Shown here: positions 1 to 10,046 of the stretch, piece after piece | Numbering within the stretch: position 1 is the first letter of the stretch | Layout: every line of letters begins with the position of its first letter | From: Sporopachydermia quercuum | Lineage: Eukaryota; Ascomycota; Sporopachydermiomycetes; Sporopachydermiales; Sporopachydermiaceae | Assembly: GCA_001599295.1 (NCBI GenBank) | Contig: BCGN01000002.1 | Span: 992,001-1,056,000 of the forward strand | Length of the DNA stretch: 64,000 nucleotides | Direction of reading: 5' to 3' | Made by a program: the position numbers and the translations under genes | Notes under the pieces: model-generated | Told to the model about the DNA's origin: nothing | Database searches by the model: none | The model's input: the letters and a program-made list of their open reading frames with translations, nothing else

Positions 1-408
1 TGTTCAGAAGCAGAATTCACTCAAATCAATCCTATTCCTGGTTCAACTTGTGGTGAATATTTGAATGATTTCATTAATGAATATGGTGGTTATCTCCAGG
101 ATGAAAATGTTACTGCTCCCGACTTGTGTATGTACTGCGCGTACACTAATCAAGCAGCCCCAATGCAAGAATTCAACATCCACTGGACCTATAGATGGAG
201 AAATTTCGGTTTCTTCTGGGTTTACATTGGCTTCAATTTTGCTGCAATGTTGGGATGTTACTACTTATTCAGAGTTAAGGTATGGAATGTCAAGGCAATT
301 TTGGATATTAAGAATTGGTTCAATGGACCTAAGAAAGATCGTCATGAAAAGGATACCACTATTTTCCAAGCTAAGCCTGGTGATGACAAGGTAGTTAAGA
401 CTGCTTGA
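1..408 (+). CDS. PDR-type ABC transporter, C-terminal fragment (SNQ2-like)
   Basis: The frame is open from base 1 and ends in TGA at 406-408, giving the last 135 residues of a protein that begins upstream of the window. The fragment has the cysteine-bearing extracellular loop typical of full-size fungal PDR transporters (GSTCGEY, then GGYL, then CMYC). After it come the WRNFGFFW motif and the last membrane helix (roughly residues 70-95 of the fragment), which ends in YLFRVKVW, and a short charged cytosolic tail. PDR transporters pump xenobiotics and lipids out across the plasma membrane using ATP. The tail looks more like SNQ2 than PDR5/CDR1, but the nucleotide-binding domains that would decide this lie outside the window. 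The family call is firm; the subfamily is tentative. Confidence 0.85.
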   Translation, partial: CSEAEFTQINPIPGSTCGEYLNDFINEYGGYLQDENVTAPDLCMYCAYTNQAAPMQEFNIHWTYRWRNFGFFWVYIGFNFAAMLGCYYLFRVKVWNVKAILDIKNWFNGPKKDRHEKDTTIFQAKPGDDKVVKTA

Positions 409-1192
409 ACTGACTTGTTGATTTGATCAACCAGTTTTATATTCCTTTCATTATACAAAATTCAATATTTTAGAATCAAGCAAGCATGAATNTAATTCTG
501 CTTATACCACTATACCTTTCAGTTCATGGTTATCTTGATTATTTGGTTAAATTTCGATTGAGTACCAATCGGTAAGTTCAACTAGCATCTATTTAACTAC
601 ATCTTCATAATATTTATTTGTTCCCTCATTTCCTTTACTTTANTTTACTAATAATTGATTACTATTGATCTTATTAATTGTTTGGGCTTGGTTTTTGTTT
701 TTAGACATTATATATTTTCAATTAATACCAACCATGGTGTTTATTATAAACTAAGATATCGTAATGGTAGGAACCTTCAGAAAAAATGGANATGAAATGA
801 ATACCTTCAAAAAGATACGAGAAAAATATTCAAATAAAGTTCAAACAGGGTATTACTATGTAAGTTAAGGTTCAAGAGTTTGAATAGTGCGAAGTGAAAG
901 GATCAATTGAATAGAATGAAATTTTGATATCATATTGAATAAAGGAAAACGAGCCGGAAAGTATCGTAACATCTTTAATTTGGCCGCTGGATATAGTATA
1001 TGCTTAAAGCAATAAATGCAACCTACATTCATTTTCTTGTACATTAACGAGTATGTTTTTCCTTGTTCTCTTATAACTCAACTTCAAATAATAAACCAAA
1101 AAATATCGAGAAAGTAATAGAACCCAATAAAAATTGGCCAGGTTTCCTTCAGCCTTATATTCAGGAACATTTTTGAAGCAATCATGTAATCC
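409..1192. other. Intergenic, convergent 3' ends
   Basis: This AT-rich stretch lies between the stop of the ABC transporter and the stop of the dehydrogenase on the other strand. It should hold both 3' UTRs and terminators. No gene, RNA gene or repeat was recognised. Confidence 0.6.
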
Positions 1193-1957
1193 TTATTTTG
1201 CAGTAAAGCCACCAGAGCAGAAAATGGTTTGCCCAGTAATCCATCCACCTTCAGATACTAAAAATCTGATAATTGGGACAATATCGTTGATCTCTGTTAA
1301 CCGACCTCCTAAACCTATACTCTTGTAAAATTGAATATCAGAATCTTCTTCTTGACCATAAAGAAATGGAGTATCCATTGGGCCAGGTGCCACGCAGTTG
1401 CAAGAAATAAGCTTTGATTTCAATTCGTGGGAAGCTGCCTTCGAGAAATATTCAACTGGGGCCTTGGATCCCTGATAGATGCCATAGAAAGGAGTATAAG
1501 CAGCCAGTAAAGATGTAACTAGAGAGACAATACGACCTCCTTCATTCAATGTTTTACCTGCCTCTTGGATGAAGAAGAAGGCAACCTTAGTGTTGACAGT
1601 GGTCATAGTATCATACTCTTCTTCTGAGACTTCAGTAACAGGTTTCTTCAAAACCATACCAATATTATTGATTGCAATATCTAAAGAGCCCAACTCGGAA
1701 ACTGCTTTCTCAAAAAGGGTCTTGACATCTTTAGCAGAAACTAATGATGCTTGATACAGTTTAACTGTAACGTTACTGGCAGAAGCTAATTCTTCGGCAA
1801 ACTTCTCGGCANCTGAAGTATCTTTCGATGAGTGATAATGAAGAAAAAGATTGGCACCTTTGGATGCTAACTCCTGTGCTGTAGCAGCACCAAGGTTCTT
1901 GGTACCACCAGTAATAATAACATTCTTTCCAGTTAATGGTAAGTTAGAGTCGTACAT
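1193..1957 (-). CDS. Short-chain dehydrogenase/reductase (SDR)
   Basis: This complete 254-aa classical SDR uses NAD(P)H to oxidise or reduce an unidentified substrate. The Rossmann-fold cofactor site is TGGTKNLG near residue 16. The structural NNIG motif (the usual NNAG) is near residue 97. The catalytic Ser lies in LVTSLL and the YxxxK dyad is YQGSK near residue 160. The C-terminal PGPMDTPF and GQTIFCSGG stretches are also typical. The start is a real ATG at 1955-1957. One ambiguous base gives a single unknown residue near position 49. The closest relatives I recall are uncharacterised yeast oxidoreductases, so no substrate is proposed. It is convergent with the ABC transporter and divergent from GUS1, sharing a 1.6-kb promoter region that contains a TCCGCGGA site. 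Confidence 0.9.
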   Translation of the reverse strand: MYDSNLPLTGKNVIITGGTKNLGAATAQELASKGANLFLHYHSSKDTSXAEKFAEELASASNVTVKLYQASLVSAKDVKTLFEKAVSELGSLDIAINNIGMVLKKPVTEVSEEEYDTMTTVNTKVAFFFIQEAGKTLNEGGRIVSLVTSLLAAYTPFYGIYQGSKAPVEYFSKAASHELKSKLISCNCVAPGPMDTPFLYGQEEDSDIQFYKSIGLGGRLTEINDIVPIIRFLVSEGGWITGQTIFCSGGFTAK

Positions 1958-3518
1958 TTTGTTTTAGTGTTCTGTTGTAAGGAGAAGTATTAGATTATTC
2001 GACTGACAATGAGCAGTTAGTACGTTAGTTATCTCAGACAACTACTGATCTTTCGATTCTGTTATTAGTTAAATAGTTAGCTAGGATCAAGATTCAATAA
2101 GTACCAAGGAAGCTGTTGAACTGCTATTTATACCTTTTGTTCAGCAAGTGTATCTGTGTTATTCACCAACTTCTGGATTTAATGATTAGGTAGTTAGTGA
2201 AACTTTATTTTTAGTTTCTCTGTTTTGACAGCTTGTAAATACTGGTTGAGAACTTTAGTTGAAACTTTAATTGACCAGTTAGATGGTATGAGAAAGATAA
2301 GTATAGATGGGCAATATATCGTCTNAAATATCTCAAAAAGAGTATTTTAATCTTTAATTTCAGCTACCAAAAAATTTATGCTGTTTTTGTGAAGTAGTTG
2401 ATTCTTGTTGATACCTTCTAAACAGAAATTCGAAGCAAATAGAACTAATTAAGTTAAGCTTTGACAATCTCAGATAAAGTTCTTTCTGAAGACTAACTCA
2501 TTGAACCTTATTTATTTTTTGATTACTGCGAAGGATTTAAGGGAAAGAAATCCTACAGGTCAATTCAATTCCTCCCTGCTGCATTTTCTATAGAATAGGT
2601 TTAATGAAAACAATTTCACTTGAAAAAAGAGTTTAGCGCCATCCCCATTATTTGATTATTTCTTCGGTGTTCATACTTGTAATTTATCGTGAGCTAAATC
2701 AATAGCCGCTCTCCGTTGTTCTTCTGTCTCCTTTTCTTCTCCGCGGAATGCTTGATGTTGTAATCAGTAAATGATTACACCCCGGAGCTCACATCTTTTC
2801 GCGGACAAAAAGGATTTAAAGACGAGCGGATGATCTTGTTTTATTTGAGTTTNTGAAATCGCTGATGTAATTAAAAACTTACATAAGCAAGCAATAAGTT
2901 TATTCTGAAGGATTTAACTTGTGAGTGAATAAAGTAAAATTAAAGCCTGTCTTTACGACTAATCTTCTTAACTGAGTTCTTNCCATCTCCCTTTTCTTCT
3001 CTGCACCTCCATCAATTCCCTCATACTAAGCTCTTCCTATCTATAAGTCTCGTCCCAAACGCGATTTCGGAATTAATACCACATTCTATTTAGTCCTTAC
3101 TTCACAAACTTGTCGTTAGATCATTGAGGAATATGAAGTGTCCGGATTTGACTCGTGCGAAGGACAACGTAGAACAATGCAATATGTGGTAGAGTTCATT
3201 ACAATAGTATTCCACAAAAGAACACCATCATATCACATGATGTAACCGGACATTTACTATTTTTCAAGTTTCAATTGCCAAATTAGCTATTACCTCCATT
3301 TATCTCTCGGATGTCCTTCCAGATTATTTCCGAAATAATTTTCATTCATCTTTTCCNGCTAAGAAAAAATGTCTACGCACCAACACATATAGTTGTNTAC
3401 CTTTTTCCCATCTTCTATATCATGTATTCAACCGAATGTTTTTATTTCTACCAAAAACACACTTTGGTTATCTCCAATTTATTTAGGTAACAAATACTGT
3501 CTACCATAGCATACAATC
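1958..3518. other. Divergent promoter region SDR / GUS1
   Basis: This 1.56-kb region separates two divergent starts. It contains a TCCGCGGA palindrome (2740-2747), two oppositely oriented GTCCGG/CCGGAC hexamers near 3143 and 3247, and a near-palindrome centred on TTTCCGAAA near 3332. A TACTAAC box followed by CAG lies on the minus strand about 45-65 bases upstream of the SDR start, but no matching donor was found. No ORF of note is present. Confidence 0.55.
2740..2747. promoter_or_regulatory. PDRE-like palindrome TCCGCGGA
   Basis: The octamer TCCGCGGA is exactly the consensus pleiotropic drug response element bound by Pdr1/Pdr3-type zinc-cluster factors in Saccharomyces. It lies about 780 bp upstream of the dehydrogenase and on the same side as the drug-pump gene. 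It could serve either the SDR or GUS1, and any Zn2Cys6 factor that binds everted or inverted CGG could use it. Function is inferred. Confidence 0.4.
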
Positions 3519-5723
3519 ATGTCTGAGTTCACTCTTACTGTTGCTGCTAAAGCTCCTCAAGTAGCATATCCTTCTTTGATTGCTGCTTCCTTCATCACCG
3601 CTGATGAAAATTCTGGCGATATTGTCAACATCAAATACGTCGACGATAAGCAAGTTGCTTCTGATGTTAAAGGTTCCGTTGTTGAATTCAAAGATGGTGA
3701 TTTGGCCTCTTCTATCTACATCGAAACAGAATTCTTCAAGTATTTAGTTGCCAAATACAGTTCCTTGTTCATTGGTAACAAGAATCCATCTGATATCGAA
3801 GAATGGATTTCTTACGCTGCAGACAACTTTTGTGTCAAGGATTTCAAGAAAATTTCCGTTGCTTTAGAGAAGTTTGAAAGTCACCTCAACTTCCGCAGTT
3901 TTGTTGTTGGATACTCTGTATCTTTGGCCGATATTGTGGCCTGGGGTATTCTTAGATCTAATGCTGTCGTAGCATCTGTTGTTAAGAATGGTACTTTTGT
4001 TAATATTTCCCGTTGGTATCTCTTCTTGGAAGCTGATTTCCGATTTGGTGGCGTTGTTGAGGCTATGTCTAAATCCGTGATTGAATTACGTAAAGCTAGT
4101 AAACAAGGACAGAAGAAGGAATCAAAAGCCAGTTTCGATATCGACTTAATTGGTGCTGAAGAAGGTAAAGTTGTTACTCGTTTTCCCCCCGAACCAAGTG
4201 GATATCTTCATATCGGACACGCTAAAGCTGCTGTTCTCAATCAGTACTTCGCCGAAATGTATAAAGGTAAACTCATCATTCGTTTTGATGATACTAACCC
4301 AAATAAGGAAAAAGAGGAATATCAAGACGCCATTCTTGAAGATTTAGAACTATTAGGAATCAAAGGTGACAAAATTACCTACTCCTCTGACTATTTCCAA
4401 ACAATGTATGAATACGCTATTCAAATGATCAAAGAAGGTAAAGCTTACTGTGACGATACTCCTCAAGAACAAATGAGATTTGAAAGAGGTGAAGGTATTC
4501 CATCTAAGAGAAGAGATAGAAGTGTTGAAGAGAATCTTAAGATGTTCACAGAAGAAATGTTCAATGGTACTGAAGAGGGCTTGAAAAATTGCTTAAGGGC
4601 TAAAATCTCTGTAGATGCTGGCAATAAAACATTACGTGATCCTGTTATCTACAGATGCAATTTGACTCCTCATCATAGAACTGGTACAACTTGGAAGATT
4701 TATCCTACTTATGATTTCTGCGTTCCATTGGTTGATTCTATTGAAGGAGTTACTCATGCTTTACGTACTATCGAGTATAGAGATAGAAATGCTCAATATG
4801 ATTGGATGCTTAAAGCTCTCCATTTAAGAAAAGTTCATGTTTGGGATTTCTCAAGAGTCAACTTTGTCAGAACATTGTTATCTAAGAGAAAACTTCAATG
4901 GTTTGTTGATAAAGGATATGTCAGTAATTGGGATGATCCTAGGTTCCCTACTGTCCGTGGTGTTAGACGAAGAGGAATGTCTGTTGAAGGTTTACGTAAC
5001 TTCATCATTTCGCAAGGTCCTTCTAGAAATATNTTGAATTTGGATTGGAATCTTATCTGGGCTATTAATAAGAAAGTTATTGATCCTATTTCCCCTAGGT
5101 ATTCTTGTGTTTATGCTGATAATGTTGTGAAAATCACTATTATTGATGGACCTGAACCTGCAGTTACTGAAGAGAAACCAAAACATAAGAAGAATGCTGA
5201 TTTAGGTTCTAAGCCTGTTGTTTACTCTAAGCATATTCTTCTTGATCAAGATGATGCTGTGAATCTTGATGATAATGAAGAAATCACTCTTATGGATTGG
5301 GGGAATGCCATTGTTACTAAGATCGAAAAGAATGATAATGGTGCTATTACTGCTGTTGAATTAAAACTTCATTTAGAAGGTGATTTTAAGACTACTTCCA
5401 AGAAGCTTACTTGGATTGCCGATACTAAGGNAAACGTTCCTCTTGATTTAGTTGATTTCGATCATTTGATTACTAAAGATAAGTTGGAAGAAGGCGACAA
5501 TTTCGAAGATTTCCTAACTCCTCAAACCGAATTCCATACTCCTGCTATCGGTGATGCCAATATTGCTAAATTGAAAGAAGGTGATGTTATTCAATTCGAA
5601 CGTAAAGGCTACTATCGCTTGGATAAGCCTTATGATCCATCTATTGAGGGTTCAAAGGCTGTTTTTTTTACTATTCCTGATGGAAAGTCTGTTCAAAGAT
5701 ATGGAGCTAAGCCCAAGGCCTAA
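3519..5723 (+). CDS. GUS1: Cytosolic glutamyl-tRNA synthetase
   Basis: This enzyme charges cytosolic tRNA-Glu with glutamate (class I synthetase). The 734-aa product is close to the 708 aa of S. cerevisiae Gus1. Residues 1 to about 190 form the GST-like N-terminal domain that in yeast docks onto the Arc1 cofactor. The catalytic core starts with RFPPEPSGYLHIGH, with the HIGH signature at residues 231-234. The KMSKS-like loop is SKRKL at about 455-459, the form usual in GlnRS/eukaryotic GluRS. The C-terminal half is the beta-barrel anticodon-binding region. Two ambiguous bases fall in the coding frame. The start ATG at 3519 follows a T-rich leader and no upstream in-frame ATG competes. The gene is intronless. 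Confidence 0.97.
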   Translation: MSEFTLTVAAKAPQVAYPSLIAASFITADENSGDIVNIKYVDDKQVASDVKGSVVEFKDGDLASSIYIETEFFKYLVAKYSSLFIGNKNPSDIEEWISYAADNFCVKDFKKISVALEKFESHLNFRSFVVGYSVSLADIVAWGILRSNAVVASVVKNGTFVNISRWYLFLEADFRFGGVVEAMSKSVIELRKASKQGQKKESKASFDIDLIGAEEGKVVTRFPPEPSGYLHIGHAKAAVLNQYFAEMYKGKLIIRFDDTNPNKEKEEYQDAILEDLELLGIKGDKITYSSDYFQTMYEYAIQMIKEGKAYCDDTPQEQMRFERGEGIPSKRRDRSVEENLKMFTEEMFNGTEEGLKNCLRAKISVDAGNKTLRDPVIYRCNLTPHHRTGTTWKIYPTYDFCVPLVDSIEGVTHALRTIEYRDRNAQYDWMLKALHLRKVHVWDFSRVNFVRTLLSKRKLQWFVDKGYVSNWDDPRFPTVRGVRRRGMSVEGLRNFIISQGPSRNXLNLDWNLIWAINKKVIDPISPRYSCVYADNVVKITIIDGPEPAVTEEKPKHKKNADLGSKPVVYSKHILLDQDDAVNLDDNEEITLMDWGNAIVTKIEKNDNGAITAVELKLHLEGDFKTTSKKLTWIADTKXNVPLDLVDFDHLITKDKLEEGDNFEDFLTPQTEFHTPAIGDANIAKLKEGDVIQFERKGYYRLDKPYDPSIEGSKAVFFTIPDGKSVQRYGAKPKA

Positions 5724-6137
5724 ATTAGTGATGATGTATAGAATGTTGGTAATTGAACATGACACGAGACATTTATATCGTGTTTCGATAGTAGAGATTT
5801 CAGTAGTACTTAGTGACACTATTATTTACTTCGAACAAAGTGTTCATGTAGTAATAGTATTAGTATCAAGACTACATACTCTATTCTATTATGAAAATAA
5901 CATAAATCTTCTACCATCATTAGTTTCTATTATACAGTCTCTCTAACGACATGAGACGAACTTGACAACAAGTAATGTGATCAAAATAATATAGCGGAGC
6001 ACCCCGCCCCCTCCCCCCGTAATTCATATATCAGATTAAAAGAACCTGATTATTAGATTTCACTTATTATACATATCATGCATGCATTCATTCATTCAGT
6101 AATCGACTCGTTTTATTGCAAATTCAATCAATTCAAG
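5724..6137. other. Intergenic, convergent GUS1 / SCM3, with C-rich tract
   Basis: Both flanking genes end here. The only standout feature is a run of C tracts at about 6001-6019 (CCCC, CCCCC and CCCCCC separated by single bases), which is striking in such AT-rich DNA. The complementary strand has three long G runs and could form a quadruplex-like structure. Confidence 0.5.
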
Positions 6138-8134
6138 TTATCTCCTTTTGGATTGCATTCTCTTTCTGTTATATGCATTCTTAGTACTATTCTTAGTACT
6201 CGTCTTTGTTGTAGTTGTCTCTTCGCTAGTATTGACATCAACATATTGCTGTGTCCCAATTTCTGTCCCAGTTTGTGTTCCTAAACCCATTGCACCCATC
6301 ATAGTATAAGTATTCTGTGTCTGTTGTATTATCTGCTGGAATCCTTGTACTGATTGTTGAACTGGTACTGTTAATGACCCATTATTACCTAAACTATTAA
6401 ACTGAGGAATCAACGATGAATTATTAATAGCCATTGGAACAAGTTGAAATGATATCGGAAACTGTTGAAAGTTTGTTGGCAGTCCTTGTAGATTATTAGT
6501 TCCAATAAGTGCGTTGATAGCACTATTATTAGCATTATTAGTAGCACCATTAGCATTGGTAATATTATTGCTATTGTTTGTATAATTTGTTGGTAGAGGT
6601 AGTAGATTGCCTATTGGGAATTGTGATTGAGAAGTCGGTGGAAGTATTGAAGCTAATAACGAATTTCCTTCAATCTCTGAGCCATTGGGTAATTCTGTTT
6701 CTTCTCCCTCTTCGTCTTCGTCTTCGTCTGCAATTCCACTCTCAACTGAATATTTACTACTGTCTCTTTGTTCATACTCTGAATCACTGGCAGAATCAAC
6801 TTCAAATAGAGGATGTGCCATCCGTGAGTCTTGCTCTTCCTTACCATCGTCATTATAAAATACTTCTTCCGTAGCTTCTTCACTCAGAACTTCTGAAGCA
6901 TGAGCGCCTTGTGAATGAGTAATAGATGTTGGTTGTTTGGTAGCCTTCCTTGTAGATCGTTGTCTTTGCTTAGGAGCTGGTTTTGGCTTTGATTGAACTG
7001 TTTTGCTTGGCTTGAAGTTGCCGTCAGCAGGTTTCAATGTCCTCTTAGCATTTCTGACCTGCTCTGTTGTTTCACTCATCATTTTGCTATTTCCATTTCG
7101 TCTCCTATTGGGAGAACCACTAATCGGTTCATAATTATTCTCATAGTCATTATATCTAGTGTCATTCGTGTTACTATTAGGTCCGCGCTTGGCCTTTTCT
7201 TTGCTCTTTCCATTAACTATCGATCTTTGCGGCAACTCTTTGTTTCTANCCATTCCTAATTTCAATCTTTTATTAGACTGTGGTGTCATAGACGGTGATT
7301 TCTTTGAAAGTGTAGTTCCATTTACAGTGCTAGGTAAATTATTCTTTCTTTTATTTCCAATCGTCTTCCTTGCCNGNTGATCAGTCTTCTTATTATCCTG
7401 TGAATATGAATATGATTTATCTCTGATCTTTTTTGTTTCCGTTGTAGTAGTACCTTTCGTACCATTGNTTTTCTTATTAAGATGTTTATCCTTTTTCTTA
7501 TCGCCTTCGTTCGTGTCTACTTCATCATCCTGTATCTCATCTAGCAAACCACCATCGCTGAATATCCTATTTTTATTCACTATTGATACAATTGGTGATG
7601 ATGGTATTAAATCATAGTCATCTTCTTCATTTCTTCTCTGAAGTGAAAGTAATTTTTCACGTATACTCTTAGGTGTTGAAACATGAGTAGGACCGATTTT
7701 CTCTGGTGACTTTCTTAGTTGTTTCAAACGTTCTAATAATGGCGACGAGGATATATATGTTATTCCTGTAGATTTGTTCTTCGTTTTGGGACTTCTAAGA
7801 GTTGCTGAAGGAGTCATAAAGTTTTTATTCATTGTACTAGCTTTAGAATTGGTTTTACTAGAAATCCTGTTACCTTTAGAAGGTGCCACTAGGTCTAACA
7901 ATCCACCATCCCTCGGTAATTTATAAGACGACATTGAATATAATTCAGTATTAATAGTCCTATTTTTGAATGATTTGAATGAAGTAAATGATGGATTTGC
8001 TTTGGTTGGAGTTGAATATTGAGATGATGAGGAAGAGATTTGAGTCAATGATTTGTAATGTGATGAGAATGTTCGAATTGCTGATTTTGGTGTTGTTATT
8101 AATAAGTTATCAAAAGAGTCTTCAGCTAGTTCAA

Positions 8135-8169
<35 letters not shown>

Positions 8170-8741
8170 ATAGTAGAAGTGACAGATTTGCCCCTATTGA
8201 TAAGTTTTCTTGTTTCTTTAGTTGAAATTGACTTATCATGAACAGAAGAATGTGATGAATAGCTTTTGGTTCTATTAACACTTGTAGTAGAGCTTTTATT
8301 ATGTGTTTCTTTGATTATACTGGTAGTAGAGCTTTTATTGTGTACTTCTTTGATTCTTTTACCATTACTACTAATAGTAACATCGACACCACTTATGCTT
8401 TGTTGCTTTGATTTCACTTTAGTTATACTCTTTTTTGCCTTTAAACTGTTCTCCTGCCATAAATCGTCCGCTTCATAAGTCCATATATTACTCTCCGATG
8501 AGCTATTTATATCATCTAATGAAGTTAAGTGACCTCTATCAACAATGATTTCTCCTGATCTTAAGTCAATAACATCACCCTGATCTTCAATTCCATAAGA
8601 CGAGTATTTATCAATTATAGCCTCCCAAGTTGATTTTAGTCGTTCTGTAGATTTTCTATGTAGTTGATAAAAATCTTTAGCATCTGATATACTTTCAGTG
8701 CTATTGCGGATCCTCGGTTTGTCTCTTATGGTTAAGCTCAT
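6138..8741 (-). CDS. SCM3: Centromeric histone H3 (CENP-A/Cse4) chaperone Scm3, enlarged
   Basis: Scm3/HJURP proteins deliver CENP-A nucleosomes to centromeres. Residues about 34-78 match the Scm3 core: ERLKSTWEAIIDKYS, then EDQGDVIDLRSGEII, then DRGHLTSLDD. The S. cerevisiae counterpart reads WSNIISKY, EQGDLVDLKTGEIV and NGHIKTL. NIWTYEADDLW (86-96) matches the following conserved patch. The rest of the 867 residues is low-complexity. It has a Ser run encoded by the ATG/TCA triplet array near 8150, and many Lys/Arg-rich segments including a basic middle region (about 400-600). An acidic stretch (about 650-710) and an Asn/Gln-rich C-terminal third follow, ending in a basic RKRMQSKRR tail. S. 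cerevisiae Scm3 has only 223 aa. The start is an ATG at 8739-8741. The family call rests on the N-terminal core alone. Confidence 0.85.
8135..8170. repeat. (ATG)n triplet microsatellite inside SCM3
   Basis: About eleven tandem ATG/TCA-phase triplets encode a polyserine run in the SCM3 product. Such arrays vary in length between strains, so this part of the protein is probably an unstructured linker. Confidence 0.85.
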
Positions 8742-9162
8742 AATAGATTCATAATTAACAAGATATGTACAGTCATCACAAAATTCTTCGGTACCTTTAC
8801 TTGTGATGTACTTTATGTTGAGTTGATTGTAGTTGCGAAAGCGTTTATATTGTATCAGTTATACTAACTGTTTGATACGATTGTTGTTGTTATTGTTGCT
8901 AGTGCTATTTGATTTCTAGTATAGTCTCACCATTCTGAATATAAGATTGTGAATTTCTTATCCTACCGTTATTATTAATNCCCTTGTTGTAGTCTCAAGT
9001 ATGTCAGCTTCATCGGGTGATGTTAGTAAGCCCATTGAAATCTAGTGTTGACAACATCCCGACTTCTATTGTCATACACATCCTCCAAGTAACAGTAATA
9101 ACATCTAACAAATAATGTATATTGATAAGCGCATGCAGCTGAGCAGAATGTTTTTATATTGT

Positions 9163-9206
9163 GCCCAAAAACAATGCTGCCCCAAATCGCCTATTTAAGT
9201 CGGGGC
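9163..9206. repeat. GC-rich diverged direct repeat, copy 1
   Basis: The block holds GCCCA, a short A-rich spacer, TGCCCC, AATCG and CTATTT, and ends in GGGGC. TGCCCC (9178-9183) and GGGGCA (9202-9207) form a hairpin stem with an 18-nt loop. A related block starts 486 bp downstream and agrees at 21 of the 29 core bases. Its nature is unknown. It could be a regulatory site or the edge of an eroded element. Confidence 0.4.
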
Positions 9207-9648
9207 AAGCATAATTGTGCATAATCTGTACGCTGAAACTAACATTGCATGAATCTAGCCAATCTACTCATCTTAATAGAAAGTAGAAATATAAAGAACG
9301 TAAAACCTTTGATTTATAGATGTCTTGTTTTAATATGTTGTTAATAGGAAAATATTCATGAAGTTACTCACATTTTGTAACTATTCCTATTCAATTGAAT
9401 TCTTGAATTTTCTTCCCTTGCAGAAAAATGCATAAACTCTACGTCAATTGTACATCTGTTCTGAACTTATTATCTGTTAGTTATCACCTACTCAGTAATT
9501 AATTAATTTGCAAATGACTTCACACTATCAAAGTCATGCAGTAATATGTACATATCTGCATAGGATAGTTANAAGGTATTTTGAATATATTAATTTTAGG
9601 GGAAGTTTACGCATATTTTGTACGGACCCAAAAGGATACAAATTTTCG

Positions 9649-9690
9649 GCCCACAAACGGTGCCCCGAATCGGCTATTTGTTCTGGGTCC
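9649..9690. repeat. GC-rich diverged direct repeat, copy 2
   Basis: The block repeats the order seen at 9163: GCCCA, A-rich spacer, TGCCCC, AATCG, CTATTT and a GGGTC end. It lies in the right half of a 7-bp perfect inverted repeat, GGACCCA (9624-9630) and TGGGTCC (9684-9690). No coding potential was seen between the two copies. Confidence 0.4.
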
Positions 9691-10046
9691 CCACATTATT
9701 TCTTGTATTTCTCAACAATTACTATAATTACTTCTAATTCCCGTACGCAAATGGTTTGGATGAGGAGAAGTCCCGTTATAGATCATGTGATCTGGTACTA
9801 AGTTGCACTTGGATTACTCACTCTGGGACAGAAAAGAGATTTAAATGAGCAATTATTACAAGCAGTTTCTCAGACCACTCATCAGGGAGCAAGTTAACAT
9901 ACTATGAATCATTCTCTTAGTCGAAAGATTCAAAACAGAAGTACTTAAATAATAGGTTATTCTATGCATACCAATGATTCTATTTGTTTGATATTTTGTA
10001 TTTCATTAACTTTTGGTTAGTGAAGAATCAAAGAACAGTAAGGGAA

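Larger units (their letters stand above)
8742..10046. other. Divergent promoter region SCM3 / COA4
   Basis: This 1.3-kb stretch has no convincing gene. A 97-codon open frame at 9508-9801 lacks protein-like composition and was not accepted. Two related GC-rich blocks in direct orientation (9163-9206 and 9649-9690) stand out from the AT-rich surroundings and are listed separately. Confidence 0.55.

Noticed and set aside
3228-3345. Point-centromere-like layout: ATCACATG (CDEI-like) about 90 bp before a TTTCCGAAA core (CDEIII-like)
   Set aside because: The spacer is only about 63% AT, far below a real CDEII, the CDEIII flanks do not match, and non-CTG-clade yeasts outside the Saccharomycetaceae generally lack point centromeres.
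9508-9801. 97-codon plus-strand ORF
   Set aside because: Composition looks random and it crosses the GC-rich repeat block; no domain or splice context.
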